The notes under the pieces: generated by a model
Seen by the model: only the letters and a program-made list of their open reading frames with translations
Database searches by the model: none
What the model was told of the DNA's origin: nothing
Origin: RCIO01 sp040880025
GTDB lineage: Bacteria > Pseudomonadota > Alphaproteobacteria > Rhizobiales > Rhizobiaceae
Reading direction: 5' to 3'
NCBI GenBank assembly: GCA_040880025.1
Contig: JBBDJD010000022.1
Coordinates: 62,001-126,000, forward strand
Length of the DNA: 64,000 bases
Part shown: piece after piece, positions 43,866 through 53,491 of the stretch
Layout of the letters: each line of letters opens with the position of its first letter
How positions within the stretch are numbered: position 1 is the stretch's first letter
Program-made: the position numbers and the translations under genes

Positions 43866-45119
43866 ATGAAATTCACATTCCGCAAAGGTCTGGACATCGC
43901 AATCGGCGGCGCGCCCGAGCAAAGGCTGCGGGACGGCCAGAGCGCGGCGTCCGTCGCGATTCTTGGAGAGGACTATCCCGGCATCCGGCCCGATTACCGG
44001 GTCGCGGAGGGCGAGCGGGTTCGCGCCGGTCAGGTGCTGTTCGTGGATCGGAAGCGGCCGCAGATATGTTTCACCGCCCCTGCCGCGGGTGTTGTCGAGC
44101 GGATCGACATCGGACCGCGCAGAACGATCGGCAGTCTCGTCATCCGCATCGAGGGCGACGATTTCGAAACGTTGGGGCCTGCTTCCGGCGCCACGGACCG
44201 CCATGCCTTGCGCGATCTCCTTCAGCGAAGCGGGCTGTGGACGTCCTTTCGCACCCGGCCCTTCGGGCGGGTGCCCGATCCCGTGGCGGTTCCGGCTGCG
44301 ATCTTCGTTACGGCGCTCGAAACCGATCCCCTGACGGGCGATGCTGCCGTGATCCTCGAACCGCACCTGCCGCAGTTCCGGCGTGCGGTGGAAGCGCTGA
44401 CCTTGCTAACGGATGGCTCCGTGTTCGTCTGCCAGTCGCCGGGCATTGCCTTGGCGTCTGAGAGCCAAGCGGTCAGGACCGCAACGTTCGCCGGGCCGCA
44501 TCCGGCGGGGTTACCGGGAACCCACATCCATCATCTGATGCCGGCATCCGCCCGACGGACAGTCTGGCACGTTGGCTATCAGGATGTCGCCGCAATCGGC
44601 CATCTTCTGGAGACCGGGCGACTGTGGACGGAGCGCACGGTCGCGCTTGCTGGGCCCGGGGTCCGCCAGCCCGGGCTGGTCAGGACCCGCATGGGCGCGA
44701 GCCTGGAGGAACTGGTTGCGGCTGAAACGCTCGACGGGGCAGTGCGTCCTGTCTCCGGTTCGGTCCTGTCGGGGCGCGAGGCGGCTTATCTCGGACGCTA
44801 TCATACGCAGGTGACGGTTCTGCCGCGAGGAAGGCCGGTCATGCCGCGCTCGACCCTTGGCGCGGTGTTCGGATGGATGCCGCGCGCGGATACCGGCCCG
44901 ACTATCCCGATCGAGTCGCTCGATGAGGTGATGCCTCTCGACATTCTGCCGGTGCCGCTGATGCGCGCACTGAGCATCGGCGATGTAGAGACCGCCGAGA
45001 GGCTTGGTTGCCTCGAACTCGTCGAAGAGGATGTCACCCTGCTTTCCCATCTCTGCCCCGGTCAGGCTGACTATGGTGCGCTGCTTCGCCAGGCACTGGA
45101 TGAGTTAGAGACGGAATGA
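43866..45119 (+). CDS. nqrA: Na+-translocating NADH:quinone reductase subunit A-like
   Basis: 417 residues. The N-terminus FTFRKGLDIAIGGAPEQ and the RPDYRVAEGERVRAGQVLF stretch are those of NqrA, and it lacks the 4Fe-4S cysteines of RnfC. NqrA is the cytoplasmic peripheral subunit that binds quinone. First gene of nqrABCDEF-apbE-nqrM; its stop overlaps nqrB by 4 bp. The nearest control site is the FNR-type box at 43693. Confidence 0.92.
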   Translation: MKFTFRKGLDIAIGGAPEQRLRDGQSAASVAILGEDYPGIRPDYRVAEGERVRAGQVLFVDRKRPQICFTAPAAGVVERIDIGPRRTIGSLVIRIEGDDFETLGPASGATDRHALRDLLQRSGLWTSFRTRPFGRVPDPVAVPAAIFVTALETDPLTGDAAVILEPHLPQFRRAVEALTLLTDGSVFVCQSPGIALASESQAVRTATFAGPHPAGLPGTHIHHLMPASARRTVWHVGYQDVAAIGHLLETGRLWTERTVALAGPGVRQPGLVRTRMGASLEELVAAETLDGAVRPVSGSVLSGREAAYLGRYHTQVTVLPRGRPVMPRSTLGAVFGWMPRADTGPTIPIESLDEVMPLDILPVPLMRALSIGDVETAERLGCLELVEEDVTLLSHLCPGQADYGALLRQALDELETE

Positions 45120-45958
45120 ACGAGACGGTTCGCAATCAGTCTGCAATAGCGCCGCACCCGGCAGGCGCGCGGATTGTGCTTGGCCGATGGGACCACAACA
45201 GGGTCGCTCTGGTGTTTCTCATCGCACTGGCGCCGGCACTGGGTGTTTCGCTTGTAGGCCGGGCAGCCGAACTGCTTCCGGTGCTGGCGCTGGCCCTCGC
45301 CGTCACGCTGGTCTGGACATTTGTCTTCGCGCACTTCCGTCGAAGGCAGCCTGGTTGGGACTGGATCGTCACCGCATCCGTCTTCGCGATCCTGATCCCG
45401 GATACGGTTCCTTATTGGCAGCAGGCGCTCGCACTCACCTTCGGGGTGGTGATGGGCGAGCAAATCTTCGGCGGGCGCGGCCGCAATTTCCTCAATCCCG
45501 TCGTCGTCGCGCTCGCCTTCCTGATGTTCTCGTTTCCCGGCGAACTGCTCGGGCACGGAGACGGCACTCTGGCCATCGCCGCGGGTGTTGGCGGGCTGTT
45601 GCTGCTTCTGGTCCGGCTCGTTTCCTGGCGCGTTGTCGCGGGCGTCGTGTTTGGCGCCGGTGCTGGCCTGATGATCGCGGGCGAGGGCGCAAGCTGGGCG
45701 CACCTGCTCAGCGGGACGCTCGTTTTCGCGTGCATTTTCCTGATTGCCGATCCTGTGGCGGCCGCCTCCACGAGCGCCGGGCGCTGGATGTACGGACTAC
45801 TGGCGGGAATGCTTGTCGTTGTCTTCGGCCAATCGGGCGGCGATCCGGGCTCGCTGCGGGCGATAATATTCGCCGCGTTGCTGGCCGGCATCTTGGCACC
45901 GCTGATCGACCAGGGAGTCATCTGGCTCAACGTAAGGCGGAGGCGCCGCCGTGGCTGA
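45116..45958 (+). CDS. nqrB: Short NqrB/RnfD-family membrane subunit lacking the FMN-attachment segment
   Basis: 280 residues, against about 400 for usual NqrB. The conserved GGRGRNFLNPVVVALAFLMF (about 119-138) is kept and so are VSWRVVAGVVFG (169-180) and the C-terminal LLSGTLVF...ADPVAAAS block. Between them, where NqrB and RnfD carry the SGAT motif with the covalent FMN threonine, there are only about 10 residues (PGELLGHGDG). The long N-terminal extension of NqrB is missing too. So this subunit probably has no covalent FMN. Reading frame and overlaps with nqrA and nqrC are intact, which argues against an assembly error or pseudogene. Confidence 0.88.
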   Translation: MNETVRNQSAIAPHPAGARIVLGRWDHNRVALVFLIALAPALGVSLVGRAAELLPVLALALAVTLVWTFVFAHFRRRQPGWDWIVTASVFAILIPDTVPYWQQALALTFGVVMGEQIFGGRGRNFLNPVVVALAFLMFSFPGELLGHGDGTLAIAAGVGGLLLLLVRLVSWRVVAGVVFGAGAGLMIAGEGASWAHLLSGTLVFACIFLIADPVAAASTSAGRWMYGLLAGMLVVVFGQSGGDPGSLRAIIFAALLAGILAPLIDQGVIWLNVRRRRRRG

Positions 45959-46766
45959 GCTCAATCCTGTCAGGCTGTGGAGTCGTTTCCTCGCGCTGCC
46001 CAATGACAGCCGGGTAAAGACGCTCGGGGTGGCGTTTCTCGTCGCTCTGTTCTGCGCCACCGCGGTTTCACTCACCGCGGTCACACTCAGGCCGTTGCAG
46101 GAAGCCAATCTCCAGCGCGAGCGCGAAACGCGCCTGGCCGATATGATCGCTGCGCTTCCCGGGATGGCCGACATTCTGCGCGAAACCGGTGCGGACACGC
46201 TGGAAACGGTGATCATCGAACTGGACACCGGCACTATCGCGGACGAGATCGATCCCGCGCAGTTCGATTATGCCGCCGCGCAGTCCAATGCGGAGGCGAG
46301 CACACCGCTCCCTGCGGAAGCGGACGTCGCGGGTATCGGCCGTCGTCCCGACCATGCCCCGGCCTATCTCCTGCGCGAAGGCGAACGGCTCGTCCTTGCC
46401 GTGCTGCCGGTCTACGGATCCGGCTACCAGTCCACCATCCGCGCTTATCTCGCGCTCGAGGGCGATCTCAACACCATCGCCGCGCTTTCGATCTACGAAC
46501 AGGGCGAGACGCCGGGCATCGGCACGCGCATCACGGACGCCGGTTGGCAGGATCGCTGGCAGGGCAAGCAGATCGCCGATGATACCGGCGCGGTCGGCAT
46601 CACGGCTGTTCAGGGCGGCGCGGCCGAGGGGCCGTTCGAGGTCGATGCGATCGGCGGTGCGACCCGTTCCAGCATGGGCGTGTCGAACCTCGTCCGGTTC
46701 TGGCTGGGCGAGCGGGGGTTCGGCCCGTTCCTCGAACACCTTAAGGCTGAGGAGGGCCAGAAATGA
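45951..46766 (+). CDS. nqrC: Na+-translocating NADH:quinone reductase subunit C
   Basis: 271 residues. One N-terminal membrane helix (about 23-43) and a periplasmic FMN-binding domain. The flavinylation motif near the C-terminus reads DAIGGATRSSMGV: the acceptor Thr is kept and the usual Ser before it is Gly. ApbE encoded downstream would attach the FMN. It overlaps nqrB by 8 bp and nqrD by 4 bp. Confidence 0.93.
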   Translation: MAELNPVRLWSRFLALPNDSRVKTLGVAFLVALFCATAVSLTAVTLRPLQEANLQRERETRLADMIAALPGMADILRETGADTLETVIIELDTGTIADEIDPAQFDYAAAQSNAEASTPLPAEADVAGIGRRPDHAPAYLLREGERLVLAVLPVYGSGYQSTIRAYLALEGDLNTIAALSIYEQGETPGIGTRITDAGWQDRWQGKQIADDTGAVGITAVQGGAAEGPFEVDAIGGATRSSMGVSNLVRFWLGERGFGPFLEHLKAEEGQK

Positions 46767-47421
46767 CGAGCGGCAATCTGCGCCATCTGACGGCTCCGAT
46801 CATCGACAACAATCCGATCACGCTGCAGATCCTCGGCATCTGTTCGGCGCTTGCGGTGACCACCTCACTGGCGACGGCGCTGACAATGAGTGCTGCGCTT
46901 ACCGCTGTAATGGCCAGCTCCAGCCTGGTCATCAGCTCGATTCGCGGGCATCTCCCGTCCTCGATCCGCCTTGTGGTTCAGATCACCATCATCGCCTCGC
47001 TGGTCATCGTCGCCGACCAGATGCTCAAGGCCTATGCGTTCGAAATGAGTCAGCGCCTGTCGATCTTTGTCGGGCTGATCGTGACCAACTGCGTCGTGCT
47101 CGGCCGGGCCGAAGGCTTTGCAATGCACAATCCGCCATGGCCGAGCTTTCTCGACGGGCTGGGCAACGGGCTGGGTTACAGCCTGATCCTGCTGCTTGTC
47201 GGCACGATCCGCGAGCTGTTCGGCACCGGCAACCTGCTTGGCTATCCCGTCCTTCCCACGGTGGAGGCCGGCGGATGGTTCCAGCCGCTCGGCCTCATGC
47301 TGCTCGCGCCGAGTGCATTCTTCATCATCGGCCTACTGGTGTGGGCTATCCGCAGCATCAAGCCAGCCCAGATCGAGAAGCCGGAATTCGCGACCCGCGC
47401 GCCCGAAACCGCGGGGCGGCC

Positions 47422-47425
<4 letters not shown>
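46763..47425 (+). CDS. nqrD: Na+-translocating NADH:quinone reductase subunit D
   Basis: 220 residues, six-helix membrane subunit of the NqrD/RnfE family: APIIDNNPITLQILGICSAL at the start and IVTNCVVLGRAEGFA with the conserved Cys in the middle. NqrD and NqrE hold a 2Fe-2S cluster between them within the membrane. Overlaps both neighbours by 4 bp. Confidence 0.96.
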
Positions 47426-48020
<595 letters not shown>

Positions 48021-48024
<4 letters not shown>

Positions 48025-49244
48025 CGGAGGTCTTTCTCGGCAGCGCGCTTTTCGTCGTCATTGTCCTGGCGCTGGTCATCGCCGTGCTGGCCGCGCGTTC
48101 GTTCCTGATGCCGTCGGGCTTGGCCAACATCGTCGTAAACGGCCAGGAGAAGCTGACTGCCAAACTCGGCGAAAAGCTGCTGGGCGCGCTCAATGACGGC
48201 GGCATCGCCGTACCCTCCGCCTGCGGGGGTGCAGGCACCTGCGGCCAATGCAGGGTGAAGGTCACGGAAGGCGGCGGCGTCATCCTGCCCAATGAGAAGG
48301 CGCTGTTTTCCCGGAGCGAGATCGCGGAAGGCGCGCGGCTTGCCTGCCAGGTCGCTGTGCGTGGCGACATTGCGCTCAGTGTTGCCGATGCCATGTTGAA
48401 TGCGCGGGAATGGCGCTGCACAGTGGTGTCGAGCCGAACGGTGGCGCCGCTGATCCGGGAGCTTGTTCTGGCGCTGCCGGAAGGCGAGACGCTCGACTTC
48501 AGGCCCGGCGCCTTCGTGCAGGTCACGGCCCCGCCATATGCGCTCTCCTATGCGGATTACGAGATCGCTTCCGAACATCAGGCGGCATGGGAGAAGCAGA
48601 GCTTCGGGGCCATCACGTCGACCAGCGCCGAACCCGTCTCGCGCGCCTATTCAATCGCCAACACGGTGGAAGACGGCAGCGGCCGCATCGTGCTTCTGGT
48701 CCGGCTGGCGCTGCCGCCGCCCAACATGCCCGGCACGCCTCCGGGTATCGTCTCGTCATGGCTTTTCGGTTTGCGCGAGGGCGATCGTGTCGAGGTCTCG
48801 GGTCCCTACGGCGAGTTCGCCGCGCGTGAAACGGACAGGGAAATGGTGTTCATCGGCGGCGGCGTCGGCATGGCGCCGCTCAGGGCGATCATCACCGACC
48901 AGCTTGAGCGCGTGGGCACCGATCGCAAGATGAGTTTCTGGTACGGCGCGCGCAGCAAGATCGACCTGTTCTACAGCGAGGAGTTCGACCGGCAACACGC
49001 GACGAACGCCAATTTCGGCTGGACAGCGGCGCTGTCCGATCCGGCCGCGCAAGACGAATGGACCGGCGAGACCGGTTTCATCCACGACGTCGTGCAACGG
49101 CGATTCCTGAAGGATCATCCCGAACCGGAAGCCTGCGAATACTATCTCTGCGGACCGCCGCTGATGATCAAGGCGGTTCTGGCCATACTGGATGATGCCG
49201 GCGTCGATGGCGACAGCATCTTCAACGATGATTTCGGGAGCTAG
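48021..49244 (+). CDS. nqrF: Na+-translocating NADH:quinone reductase subunit F
   Basis: 407 residues, the standard NqrF length. An N-terminal membrane helix, a plant-type 2Fe-2S domain with CGGAGTCGQC and RLACQ, then an FAD domain (RAYSIAN) and NADH domain (GGGVGMAPLRA, EYYLCGPPLM). It takes electrons from NADH and starts the chain through the Nqr complex. ATG at 48021 overlaps the nqrE stop. Confidence 0.97.
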
Positions 49245-49247
49245 ACC

Positions 49248-50219
49248 ATGAACCTAACACGTCGCGCGTTGCTGGCTGGTGCAGGCAGTCTGGCACTTGT
49301 ACGGCCGGTCGCCGCCGCCTCCTCCAGCGTGGCAGTTGTTGAAGGACCGGCATTCGGCGCCACATGGCGCGCCGTCATCGAGGCCGGCAGCGACCTTCAG
49401 GCACTGGCCACCGCCCTTCAGGGGGTCGTCGCATCCGTCAATGCGGCGATGTCACCGTTCCGGCCGGGCTCCGAGATCGGACGCTTCAATGCAAGCAACG
49501 ATACGGACTGGTTCGCACTTTCGCAGCAGACCTGCGACGTCGTTACGGAAGCGCTGCGGGTCGCCGGTGTCACCGGGGGAGCCTTCGATCCGACGATGGG
49601 CGGCGTCGTCGGCCAGTTTGGTTTCGGCCCGATCTCGCGACGGTCAAATGGCGGCCACGCCGACATTTCGGTTCGCGCCGGCGCTGTGAGGAAGGCTCTG
49701 CCGGATCTGACGCTCGACCTCTGCGGAATTGCGAAAGGCTATGCGCTCGACCGCATGGCGGATGGGATCGAGCGGGCGGGCGTGGAAAACTATCTGCTGG
49801 AGGTTGGCGGCGAGGTTGCGGCGCGCGGCCGCCATCCCGCGGGCAGGGCATGGCAGGTCGGCGTTGAGCGGCCGGAAACGGTCGAGCCGGCATTGCAGCG
49901 GATCGTCGCGATGGCTGGCGACGCGATGGCGACATCCGGCGACCGCGTTAACAGCTACGTCACGGGCGGCCGCCGTTACAGCCACATTATCGACCCGCAT
50001 GAAAGGTGGCCGGCGGATGCGGGCCTCGCTTCGGTTTCGGTTCTGGCGCCGACGGGCATGCAGGCCGACGCCATGGCAACGGCGCTGTTTGCGATGGGGT
50101 CCAGGGCCGGACCCGACTTCGCTCAACGGAGCGGGCTGCCTGCGCTGTTTCTTGTTCGCGAAAACGCCGGCGTTCGAGAGATCATGACCGGCGGGTTCGC
50201 TGACCGGATTCTCACTTAG
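49248..50219 (+). CDS. apbE: FAD:protein FMN transferase ApbE, exported
   Basis: 323 residues. The N-terminus has a Tat-like LTRRALLAGAGSLAL signal. The ApbE domain shows DLCGIAKGYALDRM, EVGGEV and SGDRVNSYVTGGRRYSHI. It transfers FMN from FAD to a Thr in target proteins; here NqrC is the obvious target because NqrB has lost its site. It lies 3 bp after nqrF. Confidence 0.94.
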   Translation: MNLTRRALLAGAGSLALVRPVAAASSSVAVVEGPAFGATWRAVIEAGSDLQALATALQGVVASVNAAMSPFRPGSEIGRFNASNDTDWFALSQQTCDVVTEALRVAGVTGGAFDPTMGGVVGQFGFGPISRRSNGGHADISVRAGAVRKALPDLTLDLCGIAKGYALDRMADGIERAGVENYLLEVGGEVAARGRHPAGRAWQVGVERPETVEPALQRIVAMAGDAMATSGDRVNSYVTGGRRYSHIIDPHERWPADAGLASVSVLAPTGMQADAMATALFAMGSRAGPDFAQRSGLPALFLVRENAGVREIMTGGFADRILT

Positions 50220-50228
50220 GAGCGGACT

Positions 50229-50402
50229 ATGGAAACGATACTCCTGTCCTTGGCTGTTCTCGCACTCTCGATTCTGGGCCTGTCGCTCGGCGTTATCATG
50301 GGGCGTGAGCCGATCAGGGGTTCGTGCGGCGGTGTCGCCTGTATCAAGGGCGCCCAGTGCGCGTCATGTGGGCAGCGTGAAGCAGCGGGCGCGGAACAAT
50401 GA
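50229..50402 (+). CDS. nqrM: NqrM, small cysteine-rich membrane protein for Nqr maturation
   Basis: 57 residues: one membrane helix (about 4-24) followed by four cysteines in SCGGVACIKGAQCASC. This matches NqrM (DUF539), which is needed to place the iron between NqrD and NqrE. It is 9 bp after apbE and its stop overlaps the CBS protein start, so it belongs to the nqr operon. Confidence 0.9.
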   Translation: METILLSLAVLALSILGLSLGVIMGREPIRGSCGGVACIKGAQCASCGQREAAGAEQ

Positions 50403-50797
50403 CCGAGCGACCGAAAATCCGTGACTACATGACGACTGCGCTGATCACGCTGACGCCCGAGATGGAAGTTCTGCACGCCATGGAGATGCTGCTGGAAAGG
50501 CGGATATCCGGCGCCCCCGTTGTCGATGCAAAAGGCGAGCTTGTCGGGATGCTTTCCAAGAAGGACTGCCTGAAGGCGGCCCTCAACGCCAGCTACCATC
50601 AGGAATGGGGTGGCGCCGTCATTGATTACATGAGCGGCCCGGTTGAAACGCTCGATGCGGACATGGACATCGTGACGGCGGCTGAGAAGTTTCTTGCCAG
50701 TCACTATCGGCGCTTCCCGGTGCTGCAGGACGGGCGGCTTGTCGGCCAGGTTAGCCGCGCCGATCTCCTGCGCGCGCTGGTCGAGAACTGGCGCTGA
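50399..50797 (+). CDS. Two-CBS-domain protein
   Basis: 132 residues made of a pair of CBS motifs (YMTTALITLTPEMEVLHAME and YMSGPVETLDADMDIVTAAE, each with a following beta-alpha unit). Such pairs bind adenine nucleotides. The start overlaps nqrM, so it is the last gene of the nqr operon. A role as an energy sensor for the operon or its product is inference. Confidence 0.92.
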   Translation: MTERPKIRDYMTTALITLTPEMEVLHAMEMLLERRISGAPVVDAKGELVGMLSKKDCLKAALNASYHQEWGGAVIDYMSGPVETLDADMDIVTAAEKFLASHYRRFPVLQDGRLVGQVSRADLLRALVENWR

Positions 50798-50808
50798 TTT
50801 CACCATAC

Positions 50809-50822
50809 TTGACTTGCATCAA
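50809..50822. promoter_or_regulatory. FNR/FixK-type site, one mismatch
   Basis: TTGAC-TTGC-ATCAA, one mismatch from consensus, centred about 68 bp upstream of the SDR start and 12 bp after the CBS gene. Confidence 0.6.
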
Positions 50823-50883
50823 TGCCGAATACGGAGACGCCGATAAGCTCGTGTGGTCAATTCCGCATCGATGGAGAATGATC

Positions 50884-51654
50884 ATGCCAATGGTTGCTGG
50901 AAAGGTCGCACTCGTCACTGGCGCCGGCGCTGGTATCGGCCGGGCGACAGCGATCAAGTTCGCCGAGGAAGGCGCAATGGTCGTCGTCTCGGACGTCAAT
51001 GCGAAAGGCGGTGAGGAAACCGCCGCGATGATCAAGAAGAATGGCGGGGATGCCATCTTCGTCCGGGCCGATATTTCGTCAGCCGCAGAGGTGGAGAACC
51101 TCATCTCCAAGACGGTTGATGCCTATGGCCGGCTCGATTGTGCCTGCAACAATGCCGGCATCGAGGGAAAGATCGCGCCATTGGCCGAACAGCCGGACGA
51201 CAATTTCGACAGGATCATCAACGTCAACGCGAAGGGCACCTTCCTGTGCCTGAAGGCCGAGATCAACCAGATGCTGAAGGATGGCGGCGGCGCGATCGTC
51301 AATCTGGCATCGATCGCCGGTCTCATCGGATTTCCCGGCCTGTCGCCCTACGTGGCTTCCAAGCACGCGGTGAACGGCCTCACCAAAAACGCAGCGCTTG
51401 AATATGCAAAACAGGGCATCCGCGTGAATTCGGTCTGCCCTGGCGGCATCGACACACGCATGCTCGACTCCCTGGCCGAACAGTCGACGGGCGGAACACA
51501 GTCCACCCATGAAATGATGGACCCGCTGCACCCGATCGGGCGCATCGGCAAACCGGAGGAAGTGGCCGAGCTGATCGTATGGCTGTGCTCGCCGCGAGCC
51601 TCTTTTGTGACGGGCGCGAACATTCCGATAGACGGCGGATATGTCGCGCAGTAG
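50884..51654 (+). CDS. Short-chain dehydrogenase/reductase
   Basis: 256 residues, classical SDR with TGAGAGIGRA, NNAG near residue 90, Ser in LASIAG and YVASK. ATG at 50884 has GGAG 7 bp upstream; two other Met codons are adjacent. It has its own FNR-type site, so it may be expressed at low oxygen. Substrate unknown. Confidence 0.92.
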   Translation: MPMVAGKVALVTGAGAGIGRATAIKFAEEGAMVVVSDVNAKGGEETAAMIKKNGGDAIFVRADISSAAEVENLISKTVDAYGRLDCACNNAGIEGKIAPLAEQPDDNFDRIINVNAKGTFLCLKAEINQMLKDGGGAIVNLASIAGLIGFPGLSPYVASKHAVNGLTKNAALEYAKQGIRVNSVCPGGIDTRMLDSLAEQSTGGTQSTHEMMDPLHPIGRIGKPEEVAELIVWLCSPRASFVTGANIPIDGGYVAQ

Positions 51655-51659
51655 AGGCG

Positions 51660-51677
51660 GCGCCGAACGTTCGGCGC
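51660..51677. terminator. 18-bp perfect palindrome after the SDR gene
   Basis: GCGCCGAACGTTCGGCGC lies 6 bp after the SDR stop. It can form a strong hairpin but has no T-run; it probably ends the operon or protects its 3' end. Confidence 0.55.
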
Positions 51678-51769
51678 GGCGCATTGTGAAAGGCGAAGCA
51701 CAACCGCAGCCAAATCCGCGCGAACGGCTTTGAAACCGGCGACTTCGCCTTCCCCCGGGCAGGAGCGAT

Positions 51770-52320
51770 GAAATCGTTGGACCGGCCCGCGAACGTTTGT
51801 TCCACGGGCGCTTGTACTGCTCTATTTCCTGATCGTTACGGCACTCTCGTGCTTCTTGCCCCCGCCAATTGTCCGTCGTCAGAATATTGACTTAGCGCCG
51901 CAAATGTTTTGTCGGCGGGCCGGTGCGTGTCAGAATGAACCCATTGGCTGGGCGCGGTCGGCCCGGTGCTCGCAATCGCCGGTCTGGTGTCCTATTTCTG
52001 CCTGCAGGCGGACCTGCCGCTGGCGATTGTCATACTGGCTGGACTATCGGCCGGCGCACTGGTCGGGTTCTGCAATGGCGTCATCATCGCCTTTCTGAAA
52101 TTTCCACCGATCATCGTGACGCTGGCCATGCTCAGCATCGTGCGCGGCACCGCGCTGATCCTTGGTGGTCCCGAACAGCACCTGATCCGCAACGAACCGG
52201 CATATTCATTCATCGGATCCGGGAATCTCTTCGGGCTGCCGTTTTCGATCTACATTTTCGCGCTGGTCGGAGCTGTCATGATATTCATCCAGCGGCGCAC
52301 TCCGCTTCCCGAGCAGGGCT
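51770..52320 (+). pseudogene. Decayed sugar ABC transporter permease (RbsC family)
   Basis: An ATG at 51770 with GGAG upstream starts MKSLDRPAN, then the homologous frame shifts: LLYFLIVTALSCFLPPPIVR is read about 51811-51870 in one frame, and GLVSYFCLQADLPLAIVILA to FIQRRTPL (about 51960-52310) in another. Together they cover roughly the first half of an RbsC-like permease; the helices after QRRTPL are missing. A stretch between the frames is also gone. The next 150 bp hold nothing I recognise. It faces the intact permease of the sugar operon, which is a different paralogue. Confidence 0.75.
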
Positions 52321-52474
52321 TCGATGTTGGTCAGGTGCTCGCGAATGGCGACGGCTCCCGTAACTGTTTTCGCCAATGGTATCGGCCTGACACCGGCACA
52401 AGGCACAGCACCTCGGAAGAAGTAGCGTCCTTCCCGGCTGTTCGATGGCTTGCCCGGCCTCTGGACGCGGCCGG

Positions 52475-53491
52475 CTACCGGTAGCGTATCTGGTTCCAGC
52501 GATGTCCCAACAGCGACAGGATGATAATCAGCCCGTAGAAGAACTGCACGTAGAAGCCCGACAGACCGACCCCCACGACCCCTGTCTGGATGAATGACAC
52601 GGTGAGCGCGCCGATCGCGCCGCCGATGACGGTGCCGATGCCACCCCAAGGCGGCGTGCCTCCGACAAACACTGAAGCGATAACGGGAAGCAAGTAGCCA
52701 TCTCCAGACGTCGGCCACCAGGTGAAATTGATCATCGTCGAAAATATGCCGGCCAGCGCTGCTCCAAGGCCCATCAAGCCGAAGACTTTGACGCGCGTCC
52801 ATTTGACATTGATGCCCATTTCATTCGCGCTGTCGGGATTGTCGCCGACCACGTGGACATGGGCGCCAAAGCGGTGGCGATTGTAGAGCAGCGCGCAAAA
52901 TGCAACGAACGCCAGCGCCCACAACATCTGCACGGGGACTCCCATCACCTTGCTGGAAAACAGCTTGAAGGCCAGGCTGTCGGAGAGTTCCGGCATGGCG
53001 ATCGACTTTGAATTGGTGACGATCAGGATGACCCCGCGCAGCATGAAGTTCACGCCAAGCGTCGCCACCAGCGAGGAAAGCCCGCCATAAACAACCAGGG
53101 CGCCGACCCCGAAACCAAGCAGGGTGCCGAACACGATCGAGACCGCGATCGCCAGGAACGGGTCAATACCGGCCTGAACGACGACCGCGAACGCCAGAGA
53201 TGCCATCCCCATGACTGCCGGGAACGACAGGTCGATCTCGCCCGACGTTACGACGAAGACCAGTGGCGCGACCAGAAAGAGCGCCACGGGAAGCGTCGTC
53301 ATGACCGCGACGTACAGTCCGAAGTTCGAGAACACCGATGGCTCGGCAATGAAGAAGGCGAGCATCATGAGCACGAAGATGAGCAGTGATCCCAGCGCCG
53401 CCCGATTGGCGAGAACAAATCGCCTGAACGGCCGCTCTGCGGGGTGCCTCTCCTCGGCGACGATGTGATTGGCCTTGGAAATATCTGTCAT
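52475..53491 (-). CDS. Sugar ABC transporter permease (RbsC/BPD_transp_2 family)
   Basis: 338 residues from the ATG at 53491, which overlaps the ATPase stop (ATGA). About ten membrane helices; family features include FVVTSGEIDLSF near residue 80, YGGLSSLVATLGVNFMLRG and GHRWNQIRYR at the end. It is the channel of a sugar or polyol importer with the ATPase and binding protein upstream. It is the last gene of the operon. Confidence 0.93.
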   Translation of the reverse strand: MTDISKANHIVAEERHPAERPFRRFVLANRAALGSLLIFVLMMLAFFIAEPSVFSNFGLYVAVMTTLPVALFLVAPLVFVVTSGEIDLSFPAVMGMASLAFAVVVQAGIDPFLAIAVSIVFGTLLGFGVGALVVYGGLSSLVATLGVNFMLRGVILIVTNSKSIAMPELSDSLAFKLFSSKVMGVPVQMLWALAFVAFCALLYNRHRFGAHVHVVGDNPDSANEMGINVKWTRVKVFGLMGLGAALAGIFSTMINFTWWPTSGDGYLLPVIASVFVGGTPPWGGIGTVIGGAIGALTVSFIQTGVVGVGLSGFYVQFFYGLIIILSLLGHRWNQIRYR

